Assembly (NCBI GenBank): GCA_023386235.1
Contig: JAEWKC010000026.1
Span: forward strand, 1 to 30,536
Reading direction: 5' to 3'
From: Bacteroidota bacterium
GTDB lineage: Bacteria; Bacteroidota; Bacteroidia; Chitinophagales; Chitinophagaceae
Length of the DNA: 30,536 bases
Position 1 is the first letter of the stretch; every line of letters begins with the position of its first letter. Both the position numbers and the translations under genes were made by a program. Below are positions 7,255 to 16,400 of this stretch, piece by piece. A model generated the notes under the pieces. It did no database searches. It was not told the origin of the DNA and was given only the letters and a program-made list of their open reading frames with translations.

Positions 7255-7888
7255 ATGAAACACTTATACTTTTTTTTCTTTTCTTTCTTTTTGTTTGCTG
7301 CCTGTAATACTTCCGAAGAAAAAAACCATGCAGATACTTTGCAGCAAGTAGCAGATAAGGATGTATTGCCTGAGAAAAGTAATCTTAATGCAATAAAGCA
7401 ACAGAAAATATACGGCAATAGCGAAAGGAGATTATAAGCCACAGATCTTGGAGAAATATAATGATCATCCACAATTAAAGCCTTTTATAATGGGAAGTGA
7501 ATTGTCTGAAGCACAGCTTGAAAAACTAACATCTACTTACAATGTTTTTAAAGATAAAAGCGAGGCTGTGGTTGCCATTGCTGAATTTCCTTTTTTAGCC
7601 AGCGGCGATGGCTTTATTGTAAAAACACATTATTTTGATAAAGATGGAAATACTTTCGCTTACGAAAGACAAACCAATTTTTTCAATAGTGTATGCGCAG
7701 ATGTAGCTTACGAAACAAAAACGTATTTTTACGACAATAACTTTGCGGTTATTGACAGTACTTATAAACTTTATGACCAGGATGATAAAGCCTTGAATAA
7801 GAATGATTGCCAAATGCTTTACGATGAACCGGTGCAGGTTTATCCCGATCTGAATACTTATTCAAATAGAATAGGCTATCAGCAATAA
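7255..7888 (+). pseudogene. Lipoprotein gene split by a +1 frameshift
   Basis: The first part (7255-7437) starts MKHLYFFFFSFFLFAAC, a lipoprotein signal with the lipid-bearing Cys at residue 17, and stops after 60 codons. The second part continues in the next frame to the stop at 7886-7888. Read back upstream, that frame gives AIAKGDYKPQILEKYNDHP. Removing one base from the GGCAATAG around 7420-7430 would join KIYG to IAKGDYKPQ and restore about 210 residues. A TTG at 7448 could start the second part alone but would lack a signal peptide. The protein family is unknown to me. It may be a real mutation or a sequencing error. The stop abuts the stop of the convergent gene. Confidence 0.7.
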
Positions 7889-8528
7889 CTATTTGCTTAG
7901 TTTATATTGTAGGCCCAGTTGTATGTTGAGCATAGATATATTATTTGCTCTTTCATAGTTAAAAGGACGCGATACAGCCGGTATAAATCTTACATTGGCC
8001 GACAGTTGATTGTCAATATTATAACCAGCTCCAAAGCCAAAGCCTGCCAGTATGTTAGAAGTGATGCTTTTCCAGTCCGTTTCAGGATCGGTCGCATAAT
8101 TATCGTTGGGGTCTTTTGTTCTTTTAAATTTATTGGAGAGATTCACATTGATTTCCGGGCCTGCTTCAATGTATAATTGATCACTGATGTCAAACTGTAT
8201 CATTATAGGTATAGATGCATATGTCATGTTTATCAGTCCGCCTGCTTCTTTATCTTCTTTGTATCTAAAAGCCGAACCCGTAAGGCTGTACAGAAACTCG
8301 GGCTTCAGAAAATTTCCCGTATAGTTGTTTTTTTACGTACAAACCTCCATAGTAGCCAATACGGCTGCTGTATAGATATGTTTCATCATTACCTGTAAGA
8401 TTAGACATGTTTGCCCCGGCTTTAATGCCGTATTCCAAATCGTTATTTTGCGCAAGTGCTGCTGCAGGCAGCAGAGATATTGCTATCACAAGTGCTAAGA
8501 AATATTTTTTTATATACATAGTTCGCAT
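7889..8528 (-). pseudogene. PorT-like outer-membrane beta-barrel gene, frameshifted at an A7 run
   Basis: The upstream half starts at 8528 (MRTMYIKKYF) or 8519 and has a signal peptide ending LLPAAALAQ, followed by DLEYGIKAGANMSNLTG, the opening strand of PorT-type barrels. It goes out of frame at a run of seven A on the coding strand (8334-8328). With six A the frame reads YVKNNYTGNFLKPEFLYSLT and joins directly to FRYKEDKEAGGLINMTYASI and IEAGPEINVNLSNKF, which are standard barrel strands, ending QLGLQYKLSK at 7889. The rebuilt protein is about 212 residues. Members sit in the outer membrane and some assist secretion; the role here is unknown. A longer start at 8603 would overlap the preceding gene. 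Confidence 0.75.
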
Positions 8529-8559
8529 AGAATTATTAATTACAATTGATGAAGATGTT

Positions 8560-8979
8560 TTAATTTTTTCTGTAAACAAAAATGATAGTAACGCCATTTT
8601 CAATAATGCTCATTTGCATGGTTTCGTTATTATCATTAAATGCGATGTTTAAAGGATATTCCTGTCCGTTTTGCACCTCGTAATATTTATCGTTCTTCTT
8701 TACCCATGCGCCGTTTACTTTTTGAGATTCACAACCTCCGGTTTCTTTTGGGATGCTTAACAGCATTTCATAATTTTTGCTGTTCACATTTACATAGCTG
8801 TCTTTAAAGCAGGCAGCGTTACTCACATCGTAAGTTTGTCCATCTTGCCAAAGTGCTTTTAGCTTCCAGTTACCCATTAGCGGATCTCTTTCGGTGGAAT
8901 TATTAGTATCTGTTTTGGTGCAGGCAGATAATAGCAGGATGATTGCTAGGGCAATTGAAAAAAATTTACTTGTTTGCAT
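8560..8979 (-). CDS. Lipocalin-like lipoprotein
   Basis: The 139-residue product begins MQTSKFFSIALAIILLLSAC, a lipoprotein signal with Cys20 as the lipidation site. After a short linker comes PLMGNWKLKALWQDG, typical of the first strand of small lipocalin-like domains in Bacteroidota lipoproteins. Beta-rich segments follow (YEMLLSIP, YYEVQNGQEYPLNIAF, MQMSIIENGVTIIFVYRKN). Two further Cys residues could form a disulphide. It lies directly upstream of the PorT-like gene on the same strand, with 31 bases between the stop and that gene's likely start, so they are probably co-transcribed. Ligand unknown. Confidence 0.75.
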   Translation of the reverse strand: MQTSKFFSIALAIILLLSACTKTDTNNSTERDPLMGNWKLKALWQDGQTYDVSNAACFKDSYVNVNSKNYEMLLSIPKETGGCESQKVNGAWVKKNDKYYEVQNGQEYPLNIAFNDNNETMQMSIIENGVTIIFVYRKN

Positions 8980-9171
8980 AATAGTTACTTTTAAGTTAGT
9001 ATGATTTTTTTATAATAAATCCGGTGTAAAACTATAAAGAGAGGTTCCTGCAGACAATACTCAGAAACAAGTATTTTTTCACTTCTGCTCGTAACATCGC
9101 AGCCTGTCATCTGCGTGAGGCAGGAAGCTTATGTAACAAGAAAAAGAATAACCTAAATTTATCTTAAATAA

Positions 9172-9205
9172 AAACCATCCGTGAAAAATGATGGTTTATT
9201 TTTAA
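9172..9205. other. Hairpin in the divergent intergenic region before the FMN reductase
   Basis: AAACCATC (9172-9179) pairs with GATGGTTT (9190-9197) across a 10-base loop, followed by ATTTTTAAT. It looks like a plus-strand terminator but lies upstream of the FMN reductase gene and downstream of no plus-strand gene closer than 7888. It may end read-through or act in the leader. The rest of 8980-9255 shows no gene and no clear TAnnTTTG box. Confidence 0.35.
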
Positions 9206-9255
9206 TAAATTAGCTATTATATAATTACTTATAAAAATTTAAAACTAAAACTGTT

Positions 9256-9807
9256 ATGAATAAAAAGATAGCTGTACTGGTAGGCAGCCTCAGAAAAGAA
9301 TCGTTTAATAGAAAAGTAGCGAAAAAAATAATAGAGTTAGCGCCCGAATCTTTAAGCTTAGAGATTGTAGAAATAGGCGATTTAGTGCATTACAATGAAG
9401 ATTTGGATACAGATACGCCACCGCAACCCTGGGCCGATTTCAGAGAAAAAATAAAATCTGTGGATGGCGTTTTGTTTGTAACGCCTGAGTACAACAGAAC
9501 ACTTTCAGGTGTGCTGAAAAACGCATTGGATGTGGGCTCCAGGCCATACGGTAAAAATGTTTGGAGTGGCAAGCCCGGCGCGGTAGTGAGCGTTACCATG
9601 AGCGCTTTAGGCGCGTTTGGCGCCAATCATACTTTAAGGCAAAGCATGGTTTTCCTGAATGTGCCTATGATGCAGCAACCGGAAGCATACATCGGCAATG
9701 CCCAAAAGCTTTTTACTGACTCAGGAGATCTGGTAGAAGAAACCAAAACCTTTCTACAGAAATTTATAAATGCGTACGCAGACTGGGTAGAGAAAATAAC
9801 AAAATAA
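9256..9807 (+). CDS. NAD(P)H-dependent FMN reductase / quinone reductase
   Basis: This 183-residue protein has the flavodoxin-like fold of the NADPH-dependent FMN reductase family (ChrR/YieF/azoreductase group). The phosphate-binding loop GSLRKESFNRKVAKKI follows the first strand AVLV. The family motif TPEYNRTLSGVLKNALD lies in the middle, and GKPGAVVSVT precedes the final helices. It probably reduces quinones, flavin or other electrophiles in the cytosol using NAD(P)H; substrate unknown. The stop codon at 9805-9807 abuts the remnant of a short-chain dehydrogenase, which marks a deletion junction. Confidence 0.9.
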   Translation: MNKKIAVLVGSLRKESFNRKVAKKIIELAPESLSLEIVEIGDLVHYNEDLDTDTPPQPWADFREKIKSVDGVLFVTPEYNRTLSGVLKNALDVGSRPYGKNVWSGKPGAVVSVTMSALGAFGANHTLRQSMVFLNVPMMQQPEAYIGNAQKLFTDSGDLVEETKTFLQKFINAYADWVEKITK

Positions 9808-10141
9808 CTTCTTCTTTCTCGGCCAGGTAGGATTTTTAAATTCTGCGGCTTACGTAGCTTCAAAACACGGCGTGCTGGGCCTCACTAAAACCGCTGCCAT
9901 CGGCTATGCCAAGCAGGGCGTAAGAGTGAATTCTATTGGCCCGGGATTTATATATACTGGCTTAGTAAATGAAGAAACCATGGGAAAAGAAACTTTATCT
10001 TTTCTTGAAGAAAAGCACGCGATGGGTCGCTTGGGCGAAGCACGCGAAATAGCCGAACTGTGTTTGTGGCTGGCCTCGGATAAAGCATCATTTGTTACCG
10101 GAGCTTACTATCCGGTCGATGGCGGTTATCTGGCCATGTAG
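9808..10141 (+). pseudogene. Short-chain dehydrogenase/reductase, C-terminal remnant
   Basis: Reading in frame from about 9818 gives LGQVGFLNSAAYVASKHGV, then LGLTKTAAIGYAKQGVRVNS, PGFIYTG and the C-terminal VTGAYYPVDGGYLAM. These are the second half of a classical SDR, including the catalytic YxxxK pair. About 140 residues of a usual 250 are missing, including the TGxxxGIG nucleotide-binding loop and the catalytic Ser. A GTG at 9872 could start an 89-residue protein, but that would lack the YxxxK motif as well. The bases TCTTCT just after 9808 may be the degraded codons of the usual MSSI segment. The gene is almost certainly non-functional. Confidence 0.85.
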
Positions 10142-10168
10142 CCTCTGAAAGAATAAATACAATTGACT

Positions 10169-10211
10169 AAAGATGCGTGCGTGGCCTTATTCGTACGCAT
10201 CTTTTGTTTTA
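10169..10211 (+). terminator. Intrinsic terminator after the SDR remnant
   Basis: A 13-bp stem with one G-T pair joins 10169-10181 (AAAGATGCGTGCG) to 10192-10204 (CGTACGCATCTTT) across a 10-base loop. It is followed by TGTTTT. It separates the FMN reductase/SDR remnant unit from the NDH-2 gene at 10239. Confidence 0.75.
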
Positions 10212-10238
10212 TATAGAACCAACTAAACTTATAGAGAA

Positions 10239-11510
10239 ATGGAAAGACAAAAAGTAATAATTGTCGGAGGAGGTTTTGCCGGAATTAATCTTATTTCAAA
10301 ACTCAGAAATGATGATGCCTTTGAATTGATATTGGTGGATCTGAACAATTACCATTTTTTTCCGCCGCTTATATACCAGGTGGCATCGGGCTTTATGGAA
10401 CCTTCAGCTATTAGTTATCCTTTCAGAAAAATAATTTCTTCCGATAGAAATGTACGCTTTCGTATGGGAGAATTACAACGCATAGTTCCTCACGAAAATA
10501 AAATTATTTTAAATAACGGAACATTGCAGTACGATATTTTGGTATTGGCCACGGGTACCGAATCTAACTATTTTGGGATGGATACTGTAAAGCAAAATGC
10601 CATTCCCATGAAGACTATTTCCGATGCACTGGCAATGAGAAATAAGTTACTCATAAATTTAGAAGCAGCTACACGGATAGAGGATATAAACGAGCGCAAA
10701 GATCTTTTGACCACCGTTATTGCCGGTGCTGGTCCTACAGGCGTAGAGCTGGCCGGTATGTTCGCAGAGATGAAAAAAAATATTATTCTGAAAGATTATC
10801 CCGAATTTAGCAGAAGAGATCAGGGAGAAATTATTTTGATAGATGGGGCGTCAACCGTATTACCGCCCATGTCAGAAAAATCGCAGCGCTATACCACTCA
10901 AAAACTGAAAGAGCTGGGGGTGAAAATTGTGCTCAATGTAAACGTAAAAGATTTTGTAGATAACATAGTGTATTTGTCCGATGGTACTACTATACAAACT
11001 AAAAATCTGATATGGACGGCGGGAGTAAAGGCTAAAACCTTTGAAGGCTTTAACCCGGAAGACTACGGCAAAGGTTCAAGATTGTTGGTAAATAGCTACA
11101 ACAAACTTTTTGGATACAATAATATTTACGCTTTGGGCGATACCTGCTTAATGAATAGTGACAGCAATTTTCCCGAAGGACATCCGCAACTAGCGCAGGC
11201 CGCGTTGCAGCAGGCTATTAACCTGGGAAATAATTTAAAGAAAAGCAATACAGAAGATTGGAAACCCTTTTCTTATGTAGATAAGGGCTCTATGGCTATC
11301 ATAGGCAGAAATAAAGCCGTAGCCGATATACCCGCTTTTAAAAAGCACTTTCACGGTTTCTTTGCCTGGTTTATCTGGGTATTTATACATATCATGTCGC
11401 TGGTAAATTTCAGAAATAAGCTTGCCGCCTTTTACAACTGGGTCATATCTTATATTAGCAAAGATCAGTCGTTCAGAATGATTATTGAACCTAAAGAGAA
11501 AGTTAAGTAA
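10239..11510 (+). CDS. ndh: Type II NADH:quinone oxidoreductase (NDH-2)
   Basis: NDH-2 is a peripheral membrane flavoprotein that oxidises NADH and reduces quinone without pumping protons. The 423-residue protein has the FAD-binding GGGFAG at 10-15, a second dinucleotide-binding loop GAGPTGVELAG at about 163-173, and IYALGDTC, which contacts FAD. The C-terminal region (HGFFAWFIWVFIHIMSLVNF) is hydrophobic and amphipathic, as expected for membrane anchoring. Length and motif order are normal. Together with UbiE and PoxB in this window, it points to a menaquinone-based respiratory chain. A short AGAGA precedes the ATG. There is no hairpin between its stop and tetR. Confidence 0.93.
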   Translation: MERQKVIIVGGGFAGINLISKLRNDDAFELILVDLNNYHFFPPLIYQVASGFMEPSAISYPFRKIISSDRNVRFRMGELQRIVPHENKIILNNGTLQYDILVLATGTESNYFGMDTVKQNAIPMKTISDALAMRNKLLINLEAATRIEDINERKDLLTTVIAGAGPTGVELAGMFAEMKKNIILKDYPEFSRRDQGEIILIDGASTVLPPMSEKSQRYTTQKLKELGVKIVLNVNVKDFVDNIVYLSDGTTIQTKNLIWTAGVKAKTFEGFNPEDYGKGSRLLVNSYNKLFGYNNIYALGDTCLMNSDSNFPEGHPQLAQAALQQAINLGNNLKKSNTEDWKPFSYVDKGSMAIIGRNKAVADIPAFKKHFHGFFAWFIWVFIHIMSLVNFRNKLAAFYNWVISYISKDQSFRMIIEPKEKVK

Positions 11511-11561
11511 TTTTCACATAAAATTAATTGCGATAAGAAAAAAAGCAAACTGTTTTTACAG

Positions 11562-11569
11562 TACTTTTG
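11562..11569 (+). promoter_or_regulatory. -7 box of the tetR-RND operon promoter
   Basis: TACTTTTG is a full match to TAnnTTTG. It predicts a transcription start at about 11573, giving a leader of about 40 bases before the TTG start at 11614. I see no obvious -33 TTG at the usual distance. Two palindromes begin exactly at the predicted start. Confidence 0.55.
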
Positions 11570-11572
11570 CTC

Positions 11573-11595
11573 ACAAATTTGTTTAACAATTTTGT
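11573..11595. promoter_or_regulatory. Tandem palindromes, candidate TetR operator
   Basis: ACAAATTTGT (11573-11582) is a perfect 10-base palindrome. ACAATTTTGT (11586-11595) is a near-copy that differs at one base, with three bases between them. An outer pair, AATTTG at 11576-11581 and CAAATT at 11596-11601, is also inverted. The sites lie at the predicted transcription start, where a bound TetR dimer would block the operon. The sequence is AT-rich, so the palindromes could be partly chance. Confidence 0.4.
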
Positions 11596-11613
11596 CAAAT
11601 TAATTCGTTAATC

Positions 11614-12210
11614 TTGGATACACAGCAATCTACGGAACTTTTAATAAAAGACACTGCAAAGAAAATATTCTTTGTAGACGGACATATCAATGCTACTACG
11701 CAGGAAATAGCGGATGCCGCGGGCGTTAACCGAACACTGCTTAATTATTATTTTCGTTCGCGGGACGCGCTTTTTAATGAAGTGTATGAAGATACCAAGC
11801 AGGAAAAAAGCAAATACTTTCTTAAAGTGCTTGATTCCGAATTGCCATTGAAAGAAAAGGTAGAGAAAATAATAGATATTTTACAAAACTATATCAGCCG
11901 GTATCCTTATGCCGAAGTTTTTCTGATTAGTGAAATGAACAAGAAAGAAAAAATAGACCTGCCCAAAGCAAGCCAGAAATTTGCAAAAACGTTTCAGCGT
12001 TTTCTTGACGAGGCCGACACGGAAATTAAGAAAGGAAACCTGAGGGCAGAAAATGCCAGGGAGTTCTTTATCAATCTTATTTCTCTTATTTCTTATCCTT
12101 TAATGACAAAAGATTTATACAGCGAAATTTTCAACATGAAAGCACCCGGTTTTAAAACTTTTAATCAAAAAAGAAAAGAGAATATCATAAAATTATTTTT
12201 TACAAATTAA
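11614..12210 (+). CDS. TetR/AcrR-family transcriptional regulator of the RND operon
   Basis: The 198-residue protein carries a TetR helix-turn-helix near its N-terminus: TTQEIADAAGVNRTLLNYYF followed by RSRDALFNEVYED. The C-terminal part is helical and variable, as in ligand-binding TetR domains, with a Lys-rich end. Start: TTG at 11614 is the only plausible initiator, because an in-frame stop at 11584 precedes it and no ATG occurs before the DNA-binding domain. The gene lies 33 bases upstream of the adaptor gene and on the same strand, so it is probably the first gene of the efflux operon and represses its own transcription. AcrR-type regulators are often divergent, so this co-directional layout is a variant. 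Confidence 0.88.
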   Translation: MDTQQSTELLIKDTAKKIFFVDGHINATTQEIADAAGVNRTLLNYYFRSRDALFNEVYEDTKQEKSKYFLKVLDSELPLKEKVEKIIDILQNYISRYPYAEVFLISEMNKKEKIDLPKASQKFAKTFQRFLDEADTEIKKGNLRAENAREFFINLISLISYPLMTKDLYSEIFNMKAPGFKTFNQKRKENIIKLFFTN

Positions 12211-12243
12211 TACAAAGCATCCAAAACGATAATTACACTACAT

Positions 12244-13410
12244 ATGAACCGAAATATTAAAAATAGTTTTCTTGCTCTTGCCACCATAGCGGTTTTTTTT
12301 TCTGCCTGCAAAGGAAAGGAAGAGAATAAGCAGGAGGAGAGGGTATTGCCTTACAAATATATTGAAACCGCCACGCAGGTTGCAGTTATCAACAACGACT
12401 ATCCTGCCCAGTTGCAGGGAAGTCAGAATATTGACATCAGGCCAATGATCGATGGGTATATTCAAAGTGTACATATAGATGAAGGGCAAACGGTGAGAAA
12501 AGGCCAGTTGATGTTCAGGATTACCAATCCGCAGTATGACCAACTGGTGCGCAGCGCCAGAGCTGCTTTGCAAAGCGCTAAAACGCAGGTAGATAACGCG
12601 AATATGCAAGTGACTAAAGTGAAGCCCTTGGTTGAGAAAGATATCATCAGCCCGTTTGAATTGCAGTCAGCAGAACTGCAGCTAAAATCAGCGCAAGCGG
12701 CATATGCGCAGGCGCAGGCTACGCTTGCCAATGCGCAGACCAATTTAGGGTATACCAATGTATACGCCCCGGTTAGCGGAGTAGTGGGTACTTTGCCCTA
12801 CAGGATAGGAAGCTATGTGAACAGCGCTACACCTCAACCATTAACCACTGTATCCAGTATCAATGATATTTATGCTTATTTCTCTTTGAATGAAAAAGAC
12901 CAGATTACTTTTTTTAAAAATGCATCGGGAACAAGCACGGGAGAGAAATTGCGCTCGTTGCCCGACGTAAAATTATTATTGGCAGACGGATCGGAATATG
13001 AGCACAAAGGTGAAGTGCGATCAATTAGCGGGCAAGCGAATCCTCAAACGGGGTCATTCAACATGCGTGCAACATTCCCTAACCCTACCGGATTGCTAAG
13101 AAGCGGTAACTCAGCCACAGTGCGCATTCCCAATACTATTTATGATGCAATAGTGATACCTCAGGCGGCTACTTTTGAAGTGCAGGGCAATCACTTTGTA
13201 TATCTCATTAACCAGGACAGCATAGTACGTCAGTCACCCGTAACAATCACCGATATGAAAGACGGTAAAAGATATATAGTAAATACCGGATTGAAAAACG
13301 GAGATAAAGTAGTAATTGAAGGTGTGAGTATTTTGAAAGACAGCACGCGCGTTTCTCCGCAAAAAACAACGCTTGATTTGGCTGTAAACCCTGAGGCTGC
13401 TGGCATTTAA
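12244..13410 (+). CDS. RND efflux periplasmic adaptor (membrane fusion protein)
   Basis: This 388-residue AcrA/MexA-like lipoprotein links the inner-membrane pump to the outer-membrane channel. The signal MNRNIKNSFLALATIAVFFSAC puts the lipid-bearing Cys at residue 22. A lipoyl half (RPMIDGYIQSVHIDEGQTVR) is followed by an Ala/Gln-rich hairpin helix at about residues 95-165, then the second lipoyl half GYTNVYAPVSGVVGTLPYRIG. Beta-barrel and membrane-proximal domains follow (GSFNMRATFPNPTGLLRSG; ATFEVQGNHFVYLI). Length is normal. The RND pump gene begins 32 bases after its stop. Confidence 0.93.
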   Translation: MNRNIKNSFLALATIAVFFSACKGKEENKQEERVLPYKYIETATQVAVINNDYPAQLQGSQNIDIRPMIDGYIQSVHIDEGQTVRKGQLMFRITNPQYDQLVRSARAALQSAKTQVDNANMQVTKVKPLVEKDIISPFELQSAELQLKSAQAAYAQAQATLANAQTNLGYTNVYAPVSGVVGTLPYRIGSYVNSATPQPLTTVSSINDIYAYFSLNEKDQITFFKNASGTSTGEKLRSLPDVKLLLADGSEYEHKGEVRSISGQANPQTGSFNMRATFPNPTGLLRSGNSATVRIPNTIYDAIVIPQAATFEVQGNHFVYLINQDSIVRQSPVTITDMKDGKRYIVNTGLKNGDKVVIEGVSILKDSTRVSPQKTTLDLAVNPEAAGI

Positions 13411-13442
13411 TTGTAAAACGATTTTGGATATAAAGTAGAAGT

Positions 13443-16400
13443 ATGTTTAAAAAATTTATTGAGCGTCCGGTTTTATCTACGGTCATCTCTATCATTATAG
13501 TCATTTTAGGTATATTAGGATTGTTGACGCTTCCGGTAGCGCAATACCCTGATATAGCGCCGCCGCAGGTAGTGGTATCCGCCAACTATCAGGGAGCGAA
13601 CGCCGAAGTAGTTTTGAACAGTGTAATCATTCCTTTAGAAGAACAGATAAACGGCGTAGAGGATATGACTTATATGACTTCCTCTGCTACCAACGACGGA
13701 AGTGCTACCATCACCATATTTTTTAAGCTGGGCACTAATCCTGATCTGGCGGCTGTGAATGTGCAAAACAGAGTATCATCCGCTGTAAGCATCCTGCCGC
13801 AAGAGGTTACGCAGGCAGGGGTCACCACCAGGAAAAGACAAGCTAGTAATGTATTGATATTTACACTGTTCAGCGAAAACCCCGCTTATGATCAGACATT
13901 TGTACAAAACTATGCAGAGATCAACATTGTACCACAGGTAAAAAGAGTAACAGGCGTAGGACAATCAATGGCATTTGGTACGAAAGACTATGCCATAAGA
14001 ATCTGGTTAGATCCGGTGATAATGGCCAATTACGGCATGATTCCCGCCGATATACGAACATTGCTTGCTGAGCAAAACATAGAAGTAGCGCCGGGTGCGG
14101 TAGGAGAAAGGGGAGAACAGTCTTTTGAATATCCGATGAAATATACCGGTCGTTTAAAAACAACCGAAGAGTTTGAAAACATTGTAGTAAGAACCAGCGA
14201 CGACGGACAAATCCTGAGATTGAAAGACATAGCCAAAATAGAATTAGGCGCTATGAGCTATTCCGGACGCTCTGTTACCAATGGATTTCCTTCTGTAGGT
14301 ATTATGGTAAACCAAACAGCCGGCTCCAATGCGCAGGATGTAATCAAAGGCGCGTTGGCTGTATTGGACGAAGCTTCTAAAAGTTTTCCTCCGGGTATCA
14401 AATACGATACTATGGTAAACGCCAATGACTTCCTCGATGCTTCCATATCAAAAGTAATTACTACAATGATCGAAGCCTTTATACTCGTGTTTATTGTAGT
14501 ATTTGTTTTCCTGCAGGATTGGCGTTCTACACTCATTCCCGGCATATCGGTAATTGTGGCCATTGTGGGTACTTTCTTCTTTCTTAACCTATTTGGGTTT
14601 AGCATTAACCTGCTTACGCTTTTCGCGTTGGTATTGGCTATCGGTATCGTGGTAGATGATGCCATAGTCGTCGTCGAAGCCGTACATGCCAAGCTGGATG
14701 CGGGCATGAAATCGGCAAAGAAGGCATCTGTAAGAGCGATGGATGAGATTAGCGGAGCCATTGTGAGCATTACATTGGTAATGTCTGCGGTGTTTATCCC
14801 GGTAAGTTTTATCGGCGGCTCATCAGGCGTTTTTTATAAACAGTTTGGTTTAACGTTGGCCATTGCCATTGTATTATCGGCGGTGAATGCCTTAACACTC
14901 AGCCCGGCTTTGTGTGCTATCTTTCTTAAGCCGCATGACACGGAAGAAGATCACGACGGTAAACCTAAAAAAAGAAACTTGCTGAAGCGCTTCTTTATAG
15001 CTTTCGACGCGGCGTTTGAAGCCGGTACAAATAAATATAAAAATGTGATAGCCTTTCTGATGCGCAGGAAATGGATTACCTTTTTAATACTAGGAATATT
15101 CAGTGCTGTATTTGTAATTCTGATGAATACTTCGCAAAAAGCATTTGTACCTAACGAGGATATGGGAAGTATAATGGCAGACGTAGCTTTGCCTTTGGGT
15201 GCTTCCGAAGAAAGAACTGAAGCGGTATTGGCCGAGCTGCAAACAATTGTAAAAACTTTTCCGGAGGTAAGAAATATTCTTATCGCTTCCGGGCGCGGTA
15301 TGATCAGTGGTTCAGGTAGCAACTATGGTATGATGATCATCAGGCTGAAACCCTGGAATGAAAGAAAAGGTAAAGAATCATCCGTTACCAATATCATTGC
15401 CGAACTGTTTAAGCGCACATCTTCCGTTAGAGACGCGAAGATCATCTTTTTCTCGCCACCTACCTTGCAGGGTTTTGGTACCTCAGGCGGCTTTACAATG
15501 GAGTTGCAGGATATGGGCGGCCGTAGCATACAGGATATGAACAAAGTAGCCAATGACTTCCTCGCGCAGTTAAACCAGCGTCCTGAAATTCAGTATGCGT
15601 CCACTTCATTTAATCCTAATTTCCCTCAATATCAAATAGATGTAGATGTAGCGAAAATTAAAAAGGCAGGCTTTACGGTAAATGATATACTCAGTACTAT
15701 ACAGGGATATTACGGTGGCATATATGCGTCTAATGTGAACTTGTTTGGTAAAATGTACAGAGTGTTGTATCAGGCGCCGGCAGATTTCAGAGGCAATATA
15801 GAAAGCCTGGATCTGGTGTATGCAAGGAATAGAAACGGTGAAATGGCTCCGGTATCCAGCTTTATCAATCTTACAAAAGTATACGGTCCGCAGGCTATTA
15901 ACAGGTTTAACCTATACACTTCCGTATCCATCAATGGTTCGCCCAACCCCGGGTACAGCTCCGGAGACGCTATTGAAGCTATTCAGGAAACCGCGGCGCA
16001 ATATTTACCGGTAGGATATGGATACGAGTTTTCAGGAATGACAAGAGAAGAGCAAACAGCCGGAGGACAAACCGTATACATATTCATACTTTGCGTAGTG
16101 TTTGTATACTTCCTGTTATCTGCTCAATACGAAAGTTACTTATTGCCTTTGGCTGTACTTCTTTCGTTGCCTATCGGGCTGGCAGGCACCTATATCACTA
16201 CTAATCTTTTTGGCGTTACCAATAATATCTATGTGCAAATTACTATAATAATGCTGATAGGGCTATTGGCAAAGAATGCCATCCTAATTGTAGAATACGG
16301 TATACAAAGAAGAAGAACAGGCATGGGACTGGCACAGTCCGGCATCTCTGCCGCGTTGGCCAGATTGCGTCCTATCCTCATGACATCATTTGCGTTTATT

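Noticed and set aside
8321..8340. Programmed -1 ribosomal frameshift at the A7 run
   Set aside because: Restoring the barrel frame needs a +1 change, so a -1 slip on the A run would enter the wrong frame.
9048..9085. Terminator-like AATACT/AGTATT hairpin followed by T in the divergent intergenic region
   Set aside because: The stem is only six AT-rich pairs and it follows no gene; chance is likely in such DNA.
9872..10141. Independent 89-residue protein from GTG 9872
   Set aside because: The sequence upstream of this codon is still clearly SDR in the same frame, so the frame is a truncated remnant and not a new gene.
14258..14770. 170-codon minus-strand frame inside the RND pump gene
   Set aside because: It lies wholly within a well-conserved gene on the other strand and has no recognisable features.
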